This document shows positions 1 to 7,967 of a stretch of DNA of 52,605 bases, one piece after another. Numbering within the stretch: position 1 is the first letter of the stretch; the number at the start of each line of letters is the position of its first letter. Made by a program: the position numbers and the translations under genes. Under the pieces are notes generated by a model. That model searched no databases and was not told where the DNA came from. It was given only the letters and a program-made list of their open reading frames with translations. Source of the stretch: Mizugakiibacter sp. (GTDB lineage Bacteria; Pseudomonadota; Gammaproteobacteria; Xanthomonadales; Rhodanobacteraceae); the NCBI GenBank assembly GCA_003233305.1, contig QILI01000108.1, forward strand, positions 1-52,605. Reading direction: 5' to 3'.

Positions 1-1315
1 AGGCCGCCATCGTCTGGATTGGAATCAGCTGGATCGGGGCCGGGTTATTTCTGGCCCCTATTATTGGCAAACGCGAACCCAGTGGACAACGTGGACTGGT
101 CAACTTGATCTTTTGGGTGCTGGTGGTAATCGTTGTAGGCGCCTTGCTGGGCAACTACCTCGGCATCATGGGAATCATTGACAAGCACTGGTTCTGGTTT
201 GGTAACCAGGGCCTGTCCTATCTGGAGTTAGGACGATTCTGGCAGATTCTGTTCTTTGTCGGCCTGCTGGTGTGGAGTCTGGTGCTGCTACGGGCGTTCT
301 GGCCTACTCTCAAGATCTTGTTTCATCAGGGACGCTCACTTTACAGTCTGTTCCGCATCGAACACCTGCTTTGGTACAGCACCCTGGGGCTGTGGCGATA
401 ATCTATGTGTTCGGGATGATTCCGTTGGCCTCACCTAATCCATCTTTTTCGATTACCGACTTCTGGCGCTGGTGGGTAGTACATTTGTGGGTGGAATGGG
501 CCTTTGAGCTGTTCACGGCCGCCGTCACCGGATATTTTCTGATGGCATTGGGACTGGTTTCACGGCAACTGGTCGAACGTGCGGTATTGTTTGAATGGAT
601 TCTGATCCTGCTCAGCGGCATCCTCGGTACCGGCCACCACATGTACTGGGTAGGTGAGCCGGATCTATGGATCGGGGTTGGCAGCATGTTCTCATTCCTT
701 GAGGTATTGCCCCTGTTTCTGCTGGTACTTGAAGCCATTGACCAGCGCCGACACATTGCTGAGCAGAAGGACTTCCCATACCGCCTGGCCTATCTGTACA
801 TACTCGGTTCGGCATTTTGGAATTTCGTCGGTGCCGGGGTGTTCGGTGGCGGCACACTCAACGCGCCATTGGTCAACTATTACGAGCACGGCACTTTTCT
901 GACCCTCAATCACGCCCATACCGCAATGTTCGGTGCTTTCGGCCTGCTGGCCATAGGACTGTTGTATATGGCGCTACGCTATCTCAATGGCAACCGACCA
1001 TGGAGTGATCGCACCGGGGTGTGGGCCTTCTGGCTGTACAACATCGGTATGGTGATGTGGATCGTGCTGAACTTCTACCCCATCGGCTGGCCACAACTCG
1101 AAGCGGTGTACACCCATGGCTATGCCTACGCGCGCAGCATGCAGTTCTATAACACCACGCTATTCTGGCAGTGGATGCGCATGCCCGGTGACATCGTGTT
1201 TTCGGCCGGAGCATTGTTGATGGCCTGGGATTTCATTTACAAACTATGGCGGCAACGGCAATCGGCCACAGCGAGTGTAGTGAGTACCGCTGTTCCGGTC
1301 AGCAAGAACCCCTGA
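1..1315 (+). CDS. norB: Quinol-type nitric oxide reductase (qNor), 3' part only, with a frameshift
   Basis: Reduces NO to N2O at a heme b3/non-heme iron site in the inner membrane, taking electrons from quinol. The window edge cuts off the 5' end. Reading frame 3 runs from base 3 to a stop at 399-401 (GLFLAPIIGKREP, DKHWFWFGNQG, FRIEHLLW). Homology then continues in frame 2 from AVAIIYVFGMIPL to the stop at 1313-1315. The switch falls at the G run 386-389, and one extra G would join the frames. The ligand motifs are all present in frame: HLWVEWAFELF, TGHHMYW and LNHAHTAMFGAFG, with several membrane spans between. The GNQGLSYLELGR stretch is typical of the single-subunit quinol form rather than cNor. 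It is either a recent pseudogene or a homopolymer sequencing error. The family is certain; whether it is intact is not. Confidence 0.85.
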
Positions 1316-1334
1316 CCGATCGCTGGTCATGCTT

Positions 1335-1363
1335 GGCGAGGGCCACTTGGCCCTCGCCTTTTT
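1335..1363 (+). terminator. Rho-independent terminator after norB
   Basis: A perfect 10-bp stem (GGCGAGGGCC / GGCCCTCGCC) with the 4-base loop ACTT is followed at once by five T. It starts 19 bases after the norB stop, so it should end the nor transcript and separate it from the DUF488 gene. Confidence 0.9.
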
Positions 1364-1432
1364 ATGGGAGATAGTTATGCTGTTTCGTCAAGCATGGGCC
1401 TTGCCAGGCCTAGCCTTCTGGAGCAGTTGCCT

Positions 1433-1798
1433 ATGACCTGCATCGCAATCAAGCGGATTTATGAAGTCCCGAATGCTAACGATGGCTGTAGGGTACTGGT
1501 AGACCGGTTGTGGCCACGGGGCTTGCGGAAAGATCAGGCGGAGATTGATCACTGGTTCAAGGGCCTCGCCCCCAGCGATGCACTGCGTAAGTGGTTTGGC
1601 CACGAACCGGAAAAATGGGATGAATTCCGCCTGCGTTACTGTGCTGAACTTGAGGCCAATACGGCCGCACTGGTGCCGCTTCGCACCCTGTTACAGTTAG
1701 AAGCCAAAGTCACCCTGCTGTTTGCGGCCAAAGACGAGGCCCACAACAACGCTGTAGCGCTGGCTGCCTACCTGCAAGTGAAACCACAACACTATTGA
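1433..1798 (+). CDS. DUF488 (YeaO-like) family protein
   Basis: A 121-residue protein whose biochemical role is unknown. The family signature is clear: an N-terminal IKRIYEVPNANDG, then VLVDRLWPRGLRKD, a central LRKWFGHEPEKWDEFRLRY, and the late VTLLFAAKDEAHNNAVAL. The open frame extends upstream to 1364, but the ATG at 1433 is preferred. It has GGAG at 1420-1423 nine bases upstream, and the family normally begins just before the IKR motif. It lies right after the norB terminator, so it probably has its own promoter. DUF488 genes often sit near stress or respiratory genes, but I infer no function from that. Confidence 0.85.
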   Translation: MTCIAIKRIYEVPNANDGCRVLVDRLWPRGLRKDQAEIDHWFKGLAPSDALRKWFGHEPEKWDEFRLRYCAELEANTAALVPLRTLLQLEAKVTLLFAAKDEAHNNAVALAAYLQVKPQHY

Positions 1799-1996
1799 GA
1801 CGGCACTCATTATCGATGCATCAACCTACTTGACGTATGGATCGCCGCAGGGGGTTTGGATACATCCGGTTTACTTCCTGCACCTGCGCGCACAGGGGAA
1901 TGACAAGCATGCAGCTTGCCGGCTCGTCCATGCTGTGGTGGTTCGTGGTGCGGGGCTTGGCGAACCACAACGTGGCGGGGGAGATCCTTAAAAGGT

Positions 1997-2082
1997 TCGT
2001 CATCCCGGGCGGAGCATAGCGGAGACCCGGGATCCACGTACTGGCGGCAGCGCCCGAGCAAGCCTCAACCGTACTCCGGGCC
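1997..2082. repeat. Dispersed intergenic repeat, copy A
   Basis: This is one copy of a repeat that starts TCGTCATCCCGGGC and ends GTACTCCGGGCC. A second copy lies at 2144-2220. It contains GACCCGGGATCCACGTACTGG, which shares its core with the repeats at 13628 and 28431. The 340-base gap 1799-2138 has no credible gene. Besides this copy it holds an inverted GTGGTTC/GAACCAC pair near 1940-1975 and a small palindrome at 2089-2108. Confidence 0.7.
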
Positions 2083-2088
2083 AAGTGG

Positions 2089-2108
2089 ATTCCCGCCTGC
2101 GCGGGAAT
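2089..2108. repeat. Small palindromic repeat (hairpin)
   Basis: ATTCCCGC and GCGGGAAT form a perfect 8-bp stem around the loop CTGC. The flanks give the wider form GGATTCCCGCC..GGGAATGAC, a palindrome widely scattered in proteobacterial intergenic DNA. Degenerate relatives appear at 24385-24410 and 28515-28540. Confidence 0.75.
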
Positions 2109-2138
2109 GACTAGAAGGAGGTGGCACTGCGCAACCCC

Positions 2139-2663
2139 TCAGCTCGTCATCCCGGGCGACGACCCGTGATCCACGTGCTGGCCGGCAGCGTCCGAGCGGA
2201 CCTCATGCGTACTCCGGGCCTGATAGCTTCCCACATCCGGGCGAAAAGCAATCGCCAAACGATTCCAGCCGTTGATGGCAATGATTGCCAGGGTCAGTTC
2301 AACCAACTCCCGCTCATTAAAATGCGCCCGTACCTCACCGTACAATGCATCGGCCAGATCGTTCGTTGCAAGCTGGGTGACGGCCTCAGTCCAGCTCAGG
2401 GCAGCCCGTTCGCGCTCAGTATAAAGTGGGGCCTCACGCCAGGTTGAAAGTAGATACAAACGCTGTTCCGCTTCACCAGCGGCGCGGGCATCTTTGCTGT
2501 GCATGTCCAGACAATAAGCGCAGCCATTGATCTGCGAGGCTCGCATTTTCACCAGTTCTATCAGGGCTGGGTCCAATGTCGAGTGATGCACACTGGCTTC
2601 CAGGCCCAGCATGGCCTGGAACGCATCAGGTGCGGCCTTCTGGTAATCGATACGGCTTTTCAT
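2139..2663 (-). CDS. AhpD-like/carboxymuconolactone decarboxylase family protein
   Basis: A small helical protein of the AhpD fold, likely a peroxidase or disulfide reductase. The core is E36, then C48-A-Y-C51-x3-H55, the CX2CX3H redox site of AhpD-type alkylhydroperoxidases. The domain ends near residue 148 (AIAFRPDVGSYQ). The last 26 residues, from about position 149, are encoded by dispersed repeat copy B, so the C-terminus is an add-on with no family counterpart that I know of. It follows the gene at 2685-3032 by 21 bases on the same strand, with GGAG before the ATG. The two probably form an operon of related peroxidases. Substrate unknown. Confidence 0.85.
   Translation of the reverse strand: MKSRIDYQKAAPDAFQAMLGLEASVHHSTLDPALIELVKMRASQINGCAYCLDMHSKDARAAGEAEQRLYLLSTWREAPLYTERERAALSWTEAVTQLATNDLADALYGEVRAHFNERELVELTLAIIAINGWNRLAIAFRPDVGSYQARSTHEVRSDAAGQHVDHGSSPGMTS
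2144..2220. repeat. Dispersed intergenic repeat, copy B, inside the end of a gene
   Basis: It shares TCGTCATCCCGGGC at one end and GTACTCCGGGCC at the other with copy A at 1997-2082. It also shares the middle motif GATCCACGT.CTGG and a run of about ten more bases around GCAGCG.CCGAGC. It overlaps the 3' end of the minus-strand AhpD-like gene and supplies that gene's last 26 codons and its stop region. Confidence 0.75.
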
Positions 2664-2684
2664 TGCTGACTCCGTCTGGATGAT

Positions 2685-3032
2685 TCAGCGCGGCGTAATG
2701 GGGTGGGTGTGAGCCATAGTATCGAGTGCCAGGGTAGAGTGCGCATAGGCTCCACCGGCACGCATTTCTGCAGCAACCCAGATCGCCTCCATGATTTCCT
2801 GCTCACTGGCTCCCTGTTTTAGGGCCGCTTCAGTGTGACCGTTGATGCAATACGGGCATTGGGTGACGTGGGCCACAGCGACGGCGATCAACTGTTTGGT
2901 CTTGACCGGAAGTGCCCCATCGGCGAACACCTGAGCACTGAAGGCCTTGAAGGCATCCAAAGTTGCCGGGGTGAGTTCACGACGCTTGCGAGCAATTTCC
3001 GGAGTAGATTGCGGGTATACGGAATGGTTCAT
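2685..3032 (-). CDS. AhpD-like/carboxymuconolactone decarboxylase family protein
   Basis: A 115-residue single-domain member of the carboxymuconolactone decarboxylase family. The redox site is C59-P-Y-C62-x3-H66 in THVTQCPYCINGHTEAALK-type context, followed by the helix SEQEIMEAIWVAAEMRAG. Such proteins usually act as peroxidases or reductases in oxidative-stress defence, often as trimers or hexamers. It is the first gene of a two-gene minus-strand unit with 2139-2663. The start has GAGAGG eight bases upstream. No substrate can be read from the sequence. The 255 bases upstream (3033-3287) hold nothing I recognise. Confidence 0.88.
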   Translation of the reverse strand: MNHSVYPQSTPEIARKRRELTPATLDAFKAFSAQVFADGALPVKTKQLIAVAVAHVTQCPYCINGHTEAALKQGASEQEIMEAIWVAAEMRAGGAYAHSTLALDTMAHTHPITPR

Positions 3033-3287
3033 GGCTTTTTCCTCTCAACAGTGGATAACTGTGGGTCTCAAGCTGGGGTCAGCATCATGGCCGTATCGTG
3101 ATGCCGCGGTAATTCGAGGCCGGCACGGCCAGGTACTGGCCGGAAACAAGCTACGTCATTGCCAGAATCACGGGTTCTACGACATGCTCCTTGGATTACA
3201 CGCTACCGACCCACGACCCGGTTTTACCCCGCGATAAATGGAACTCATCCGCGGCGATAAAACTCAGGCAAATACCTTGCAATACGC

Positions 3288-4274
3288 TCACAAGCCGACA
3301 TTGTTACGTTCCAACACTCGTTCAGCACGATAGCTCGACCGTACCAGCGGACCGGCTACAACTTCTGTAAAGCCCTTGTCCAAAGCAAGGGTGCGGTATT
3401 GACTAAACTCCTCTGGAGTCACAAAGCGCTCCACCGGTAAATGATTCCCGGATGGCCGCAAGTACTGGCCCATGGCCACGATATCAACCTGCGCGGAACG
3501 GATATCGTCCAAGGTATGTTCAATTTCAACATCGGTTTCCCCAAGACCCAGCATCAGACTGGTCTTGGTCAATGTTCCCGACGCATGGCACTTGGCAAAA
3601 TCCAGTACCCGCAGGGTCTGCTCGTAGCCAGCGCGCGGATCACGTACCTGACGCGTCAGGCGGGCCACAGTTTCGATGTTCTGCGCATAAGTAACCAGAC
3701 CTGCATCCAGGACCGTGGCGATCGCCTCCTGATTACCAGCAAAATCCGGTGTTAAAGCCTCAATAGCCACCCCTGAGGCCCGCGCATGGATGGCACGGAT
3801 GCAAGCCGCGTAATGGGCGGCTCCCCCATCTGGCAGATCATCACGGTCAACCGAAGTAAGTACCACATATTTCAACTGCATCAAGGCAACGGCTTCTGCC
3901 ACATGCTGAGGCTCGAGTGGATCCAGCCAGCCGTGCGGATTACCGGTACTTACCGAGCAAAATCGGCAGGCCCGGGTACAAACCTCACCCATCAGCATCA
4001 ACGTCGCAGTACCCCGACCCCAGCACTCGGCAATATTGGGGCACTTCGATTCAGCACAAACTGTATGCAATTGATGTCTATGCACGATGTCACGCACCGC
4101 TTCATACTCTGTTCCCGAAGGCAAGCGCACCCGTAACCACGGCGGTTTACGGGCAACATCGGGGGTACTGCTGTGTGCGTGAGGACGGATACCGCCCTTG
4201 ACGGCACGAATTCCTTCTGGAGTGGTGTATTTGCTTCCGTCTGCTGATTTTTGGCTGGGGGCGTTGTGGGACAT
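3288..4274 (-). CDS. lipA: Lipoyl synthase
   Basis: A radical SAM enzyme that inserts two sulfurs into octanoyl groups on lipoyl domains, sacrificing its auxiliary [4Fe-4S] cluster as sulfur donor. The auxiliary cysteines are C73, C78 and C84 ([12 protein letters not shown]), the radical SAM cysteines are C99, C103 and C106 (CTRACRFC), and the C-terminal RSSY serine motif is present. Length 328 is normal. It starts 72 bases after the zinc-finger gene and is the last gene of the minus-strand run from the NsrR-controlled promoter. In most gammaproteobacteria lipA follows dacA-ybeD-lipB. Here that cluster is about 28 kb away and lacks lipA, and no lipB is in the window. Its product would serve the E2 protein at 26972-28306. 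Confidence 0.96.
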   Translation of the reverse strand: MSHNAPSQKSADGSKYTTPEGIRAVKGGIRPHAHSSTPDVARKPPWLRVRLPSGTEYEAVRDIVHRHQLHTVCAESKCPNIAECWGRGTATLMLMGEVCTRACRFCSVSTGNPHGWLDPLEPQHVAEAVALMQLKYVVLTSVDRDDLPDGGAAHYAACIRAIHARASGVAIEALTPDFAGNQEAIATVLDAGLVTYAQNIETVARLTRQVRDPRAGYEQTLRVLDFAKCHASGTLTKTSLMLGLGETDVEIEHTLDDIRSAQVDIVAMGQYLRPSGNHLPVERFVTPEEFSQYRTLALDKGFTEVVAGPLVRSSYRAERVLERNNVGL

Positions 4275-4345
4275 GGATGGAATGGATGCCTGATAAGAGT
4301 GGCTATTCTATTGCGACTACTGAAGATACGGCACTTAAGGGCGCC

Positions 4346-4669
4346 TCATGTCTCTGCGGCGGGTTTACATTGCGCCACAGCTTGGCGATAGAGATGCTCG
4401 ATCTGCAGGTTGGTGAAATGTGGGGCGGGCTCACCGGGTACGGGATCGCGCAGAATATAGAGTGTGCCACAATACGGACAGTGCTCACGACCGCTGATAT
4501 GAATCGGCAGCGCGATACGTGGATGGCCATTCCACAGGCTGGTGTTGGGCATTGGGCAGACCAATGGCAGATCATGCCAAGTCACGTAACGCACCGTATC
4601 GGCCGCCGCAACCCGCTGACCGGTGACGGGATCAGTAAAAATGTCGTCAACTCGCTTCGGCATGCTCAT
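4346..4669 (-). CDS. Zinc-finger (zf-CHCC type) protein
   Basis: A 107-residue protein with the C-X10-H-X14-C-X2-C pattern (C38, H49, C64, C67; GHPRIALPIHISG followed by HCPYCG). This is the zinc-finger family related to the mitochondrial complex I subunit NDUFS6. The open frame runs on upstream through the ferredoxin gene in another frame, but that stretch is a shadow. The ATG at 4669 lies one base after the ferredoxin stop (TGAGATG), with GGAG at 4677-4680. The tight spacing suggests translational coupling with fdxA. Bacterial members are often called zinc-finger domain proteins of unknown role. A link to Fe-S or respiratory assembly is inference. Confidence 0.85.
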   Translation of the reverse strand: MSMPKRVDDIFTDPVTGQRVAAADTVRYVTWHDLPLVCPMPNTSLWNGHPRIALPIHISGREHCPYCGTLYILRDPVPGEPAPHFTNLQIEHLYRQAVAQCKPAAET

Positions 4670-4670
4670 C

Positions 4671-4994
4671 TCAGCGCTCCAGTTGAGGTAACTTGTTGGG
4701 AATTCCGTTCTGCTGGTCGGCATCCGGAAGTGCCGGAATAATCGCATCGATAACCGGCCAGTTCGGTGCAAGCTCTGCATTGATATCGATAAAATGCTCT
4801 TGACCCGCCGGTACATCGGCTTCAGGAAAAATAGCCTCGGCCGGGCATTCGGCGATACATAACGTGCAGTCAATGCACTCCTCGGGGTCAATAACCAGAA
4901 AATTGGGCCCTTCATGGAAACAGTCGACTGGACAGACCTCGACGCAATCGGTGTATTTGCATTGTATGCAATTATCAGTAACAACATGGGTCAT
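4671..4994 (-). CDS. fdxA: 7Fe ferredoxin ([3Fe-4S][4Fe-4S])
   Basis: A low-potential electron carrier of 107 residues. The cysteine pattern C9, C12, C17, C21, C25, then C40, C43, C46 and C50 matches Azotobacter FdI shifted by one. C9, C17 and C50 would hold the 3Fe cluster; C21, C40, C43 and C46 the 4Fe cluster; C12 and C25 would be free. The N-terminal start THVVTDNCI and the tail after residue 60 fit the FdxA family. It lies 33 bases after the small unknown gene and one base before the zinc-finger gene, inside the NsrR-linked run. It could feed electrons to LipA or to Fe-S repair, but that partner is inferred. Confidence 0.93.
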   Translation of the reverse strand: MTHVVTDNCIQCKYTDCVEVCPVDCFHEGPNFLVIDPEECIDCTLCIAECPAEAIFPEADVPAGQEHFIDINAELAPNWPVIDAIIPALPDADQQNGIPNKLPQLER

Positions 4995-5026
4995 GACACG
5001 TCACTCCCGTCACTAGAAATCCACCG

Positions 5027-5263
5027 CTACCATGACAATCGTGGAGTAAGTCGGTGCAGCAATACATTAAAGCGCTGCTCGGCCTGGGGATCATCATGTC
5101 GAAGTGTCACACAGGCCCGCCCGGCAAAACGACACGCAGCATCAACCTCACCCGCAGCAACGAGCGTCTCCAGACAAGCCATGAGGATCCTGGACAGGTC
5201 CTCAACCGTCCGCCTTGAGGTACCGAAAGAAATACTGTTTGTATCTGTCCAATTATCACTCAT
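5027..5263 (-). CDS. Small protein of unknown function (78 aa)
   Basis: I do not recognise this protein. It starts MSDNWTDTN, is predicted mostly helical, and has two cysteines in its middle (MACLET, AACRFAG) plus one in RACVTL. There is no signal peptide or membrane segment. An in-frame ATG nine bases upstream (5272) exists. The ATG at 5263 is preferred because it overlaps the stop of the MIP18-type gene as ATGA, with GAGGG upstream. This coupling ties it to the Fe-S gene before it and the ferredoxin after it. It may be a dedicated partner of those proteins. Confidence 0.6.
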   Translation of the reverse strand: MSDNWTDTNSISFGTSRRTVEDLSRILMACLETLVAAGEVDAACRFAGRACVTLRHDDPQAEQRFNVLLHRLTPRLSW

Positions 5264-5595
5264 TGACCCCATCCCTCATCCATACCCAGGTGTAGTTTGG
5301 CTGCGGGGCTCATTTTCTCGGGGGTCCAAGGGGGGTCATAGACTAGGTCAACCTCCACCGCAACAACTTGCGAAATCTGCTTGACCGCATTGCACGCACC
5401 CTCTTGCAGATAGCCCGTTGCCGGGCAGCCTCGAGTGGTTGTGGTCATCTGCACATGTACCGTACCTGTGGTATCAGCGGTAACCTCATAAATCAGACCA
5501 AGATCAAAGATATTAAAACCGAGTTCAGGGTCGACAACTGTACGTAAAGCTTGTTTAACCTGTTCAATCAGTGATTGATCCAGCTGCCCATTCAC
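5260..5595 (-). CDS. MIP18/DUF59-family Fe-S assembly protein
   Basis: A 111-residue single MIP18 domain, the family of SufT and PaaD. VVDPELGFNIFDLGLIYEV is the hallmark N-terminal stretch, and the cluster-associated cysteine lies in TTTTRGCPATG. The end DPPWTPEKMSPAAKLHLG matches stand-alone bacterial members annotated as metal-sulfur cluster biosynthesis proteins. It overlaps the genes on both sides by four bases (ATGA), so the double DUF2249 protein, this protein and the 78-residue protein are made from one transcript with coupled translation. It probably helps load or mature Fe-S proteins. Its target is not shown by the sequence. Confidence 0.9.
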   Translation of the reverse strand: MNGQLDQSLIEQVKQALRTVVDPELGFNIFDLGLIYEVTADTTGTVHVQMTTTTRGCPATGYLQEGACNAVKQISQVVAVEVDLVYDPPWTPEKMSPAAKLHLGMDEGWGQ

Positions 5596-6128
5596 TGGGT
5601 ACTCTCCCGTCGTGATCCCACCTGCACCATAATGGAGTAAGTCGTGCCGTCCGCCTCAAAGCCACCGCACCAGTGATGTCCACGCTTGGTAAGTTCAGGT
5701 AGTAAAAATATTGGTTCACGGCACAGTAGTGCCGTTAGTACTTCACCTGTGGACATCGACTCGAGGGCAGCAAGGATACGCACCATTGGCTCGGGTGGAT
5801 CGAGATCACGGTTGTCGAGTGTGACCGAAGGTTCCGGCCACTGTGCCGTATCCGTAGCGGCAACGGGTGCCGCAGCAACCTCCGTCCGCACCGTATCTGC
5901 GGCCGCTGGACTAAATAGAACCTCCCAGTCGCCATCACCTATCTCTCTGGCTTGATGGGTGTACCCGCGCGAACCCAACATGTTCAATAGTGGGGTTGGC
6001 TTAAAGGTCGCAAATAACCGCAGCCCTTGATTCGGCTGTAAAGCCGCCACCGCCGCCATGATCTGCTCAAACGGTTCTCCACCCTCTCTCAAGATGGGCC
6101 GCACATCGAGATCGATAAATGTCGTCAC
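5592..6128 (-). CDS. Protein with two DUF2249 domains
   Basis: A 178-residue cytoplasmic protein with two copies of DUF2249. The first spans about 3-72 (FIDLDVRPILREGGEPF to GDGDWEVLF) and the second about 102-172 (VTLDNRDLDPPEPMVRIL to YSIMVQV). An Ala/Thr/Pro-rich linker joins them. DUF2249 domains have a TusA-like fold and are common next to NO reductase, NnrS and hybrid-cluster genes; no reaction is established that I know of. The second copy keeps a cysteine in LTALLCREP and one in HHWCGGF. It lies 16 bases after the membrane-protein gene and overlaps the MIP18 gene. A third DUF2249 protein is at 7583-7837. Confidence 0.88.
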   Translation of the reverse strand: MTTFIDLDVRPILREGGEPFEQIMAAVAALQPNQGLRLFATFKPTPLLNMLGSRGYTHQAREIGDGDWEVLFSPAAADTVRTEVAAAPVAATDTAQWPEPSVTLDNRDLDPPEPMVRILAALESMSTGEVLTALLCREPIFLLPELTKRGHHWCGGFEADGTTYSIMVQVGSRRESTQ

Positions 6129-6143
6129 TACTGTTTCTCCCAG

Positions 6144-7499
6144 TTAACGAGGCTGTATTAAAGCCATCAAGAGTCGGGGACGGTGGCTACCAGCAGGAAA
6201 CCGCACCGAGCTGGGTACATCGTCCAGACGGCGGGCTCGTACCAGCTGTACGATGATGCCCACCGTTGCAACCAGCATCAGGGCAGCGGCGATACGAAAC
6301 CCTATCGAAGCACCCAGCAGAAGTGTAGCCAGCGCACCCAGAATCCCCAGAAAATAGAGTACAAACCACTTGCGCGCACGCCGTTCCTCCACCAGATCCT
6401 GCACTCTGGGCGTGACGCCCTTGCCCAAGACCGGACCGTAGCATTCCAGCCAGGTCAGAAACGGTACGATTTTGTAGAGCATGGCCAGACCGAGTCCCGA
6501 TAGCCAACCGAAAGCGCCGAGAAATACTACTGCGGCAATGTGGTGGGTAAGTTGCCCCATGCCGAGAAGGACTACTATCAGTAGTGCCACCGCCACTAAA
6601 AATGCCAACGCTACCATCGCCATGGTGCTGTTCAGTTCAATCTTGCGACGCTTGCGCGCATGGTACAGGTGCATCATATCGTGGACATACAAAGCAACGG
6701 CAGCCAGCCCAAGCAGTGCCCCGACCAGCAGCATCCACCACGGGGCACGGTTCATAACAATGGCTGCGCTACCTCCAAAAACCACCACAGCCAGCGCTGC
6801 TGTCCCCAGCCAGAACGCAGCCCGACTACTCACTCGTTCCTGTTCCGGGGCCAGCATGAACATGGCAAGTAGTCGATAGCTGACGCCCATGGCGGTGAGA
6901 GTGAGCCAACCCGCAAGGCCCGCAATGACGTGCAATGGTAAGCCGTAGACAAGCAGCCGCGATATAGTGAAACCCCCTGCAACACCCCCCAGTAGCAATG
7001 CAAATATGGCACCGAAACTCACTGTCGCAGCCAGACTGGCGATCCCGATTACGATAAAGCGAGCCGGCAAAGCCAATGGCCGAGCGTTCCATAGAGTCAG
7101 GCCAATATCCCATAATACGAGTACAAAACCTGCCACCAGCAGTCCACTCGCCAGGGCAAAGAATGGCAGGACCGGCTCGATCACCCCGCCCAGGCTCAGA
7201 AAGCCCGATAACAACATAATGAGTCCAGCTACCAGGAGCCCCAGCACTGGCAGGCACAGCCACATGCTGTATAGAGGCTTGGCAACCAGTACCGGCACAA
7301 ACTGGAACATCGCCCCACAGAGCAACAAGCTCAGCCAACCCAGAACCACCAGATGTACCAGCACCAAGGTTGCCGGTGCACCGACGGGGACCTGCGGATA
7401 CCCATATCCCGCTGTCATCAATACCTCAGCCGCAAGCAGTGCAAGCAATGCCATGGCGAAATACGCCATAGTCCAGCGTGAGAGTGTGACTCCAGCCAT
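6144..7499 (-). CDS. Polytopic membrane protein, NnrS/heme-copper oxidase subunit I-like
   Basis: A 451-residue protein with about 12 membrane spans and no large soluble domain. Three similar elements recur: a histidine, then Gly-Trp, then Gly and often Pro. These are H49 with GW54-55 and P69, H190 with GW197-198, and H319/H320 with GW331-332 and P346. Such membrane histidines resemble the heme-binding helices of NnrS and of oxidase subunit I-like proteins. The full HH/HxH set of an NO or O2 reductase is missing. It sits between two DUF2249 genes in the NsrR-linked run, so a role in NO stress or heme/metal handling is likely, but the exact function is unknown. The start ATG is followed by a short n-region and the first span. 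Confidence 0.7.
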   Translation of the reverse strand: MAGVTLSRWTMAYFAMALLALLAAEVLMTAGYGYPQVPVGAPATLVLVHLVVLGWLSLLLCGAMFQFVPVLVAKPLYSMWLCLPVLGLLVAGLIMLLSGFLSLGGVIEPVLPFFALASGLLVAGFVLVLWDIGLTLWNARPLALPARFIVIGIASLAATVSFGAIFALLLGGVAGGFTISRLLVYGLPLHVIAGLAGWLTLTAMGVSYRLLAMFMLAPEQERVSSRAAFWLGTAALAVVVFGGSAAIVMNRAPWWMLLVGALLGLAAVALYVHDMMHLYHARKRRKIELNSTMAMVALAFLVAVALLIVVLLGMGQLTHHIAAVVFLGAFGWLSGLGLAMLYKIVPFLTWLECYGPVLGKGVTPRVQDLVEERRARKWFVLYFLGILGALATLLLGASIGFRIAAALMLVATVGIIVQLVRARRLDDVPSSVRFPAGSHRPRLLMALIQPR

Positions 7500-7582
7500 T
7501 TATTAATCTCCAACTCTGGTGGATGTACGAGTGCCCTCACCATCCGCACACGTCTTAGCAAACTATCGGTCTGGGGATGAAT

Positions 7583-7837
7583 CTACTGCGGCAACTTGCG
7601 AATCTGCACACGCCAGACCTCAGGCCCCCTTTCGAGATACGTCCAGGAGAACTGCTTAGGGTGCTCGGCCTCAAGTTGGTAGTACAGCGGCTTGGGGTCG
7701 TGATCGTTGATCAAAATAAAGGCTGTATCAGGGAGCAACGCATCGACCAATGCAAAAATTCTGGCGTGCCGCTGAGCGGGAATGAGGCTACGAACATCAA
7801 TCTCGGCAGGCTCGGGAGAGGCTATGGAATCAGACAT
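7583..7837 (-). CDS. Single-domain DUF2249 protein
   Basis: An 84-residue protein consisting almost entirely of one DUF2249 domain (EIDVRSLIPAQRHARIF, LINDHDPKPLYYQL, WRVQIRKLPQ). The open frame extends upstream to 7933, but the ATG at 7837 is preferred. AAGGA lies about nine bases before it, and the extra N-terminal stretch shows no similarity to the family. It is the first gene after the promoter at 7939-7967 with its NsrR box, so it should be strongly NO-inducible. The next gene starts 84 bases later on the same strand. The HDP segment is the most conserved part of the family and may bind a metal or cofactor; this is inference. Confidence 0.88.
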   Translation of the reverse strand: MSDSIASPEPAEIDVRSLIPAQRHARIFALVDALLPDTAFILINDHDPKPLYYQLEAEHPKQFSWTYLERGPEVWRVQIRKLPQ

Positions 7838-7938
7838 GGAAAGGGTCCTTGAAAGATGAACAAGGTACAGAAAACCACCTCCGTAAGACCCCACAATGAG
7901 GCCCATTGCGAGGATATCGGAGTGGTGACACACGGCGT

Positions 7939-7967
7939 AAGTTACGCTCTAAAAGATTCATTGTCAA
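7939..7967 (-). promoter_or_regulatory. Sigma-70-type promoter of the DUF2249-to-lipA run
   Basis: Read on the minus strand, TTGACA (7967-7962) is followed by a 17-base spacer and TAACTT (7944-7939). The -35 is a perfect consensus and the -10 matches at four of six. Transcription would start near 7932, leaving a leader of about 95 bases before the DUF2249 start at 7837. The -35 lies inside the NsrR palindrome, so bound NsrR should block RNA polymerase. Confidence 0.7.

Noticed and set aside
4670-4987. Upstream part of the open frame that ends in the zinc-finger protein
   Set aside because: It overlaps fdxA in another frame, shows no family similarity, and a good ATG with GGAG exists at 4669.
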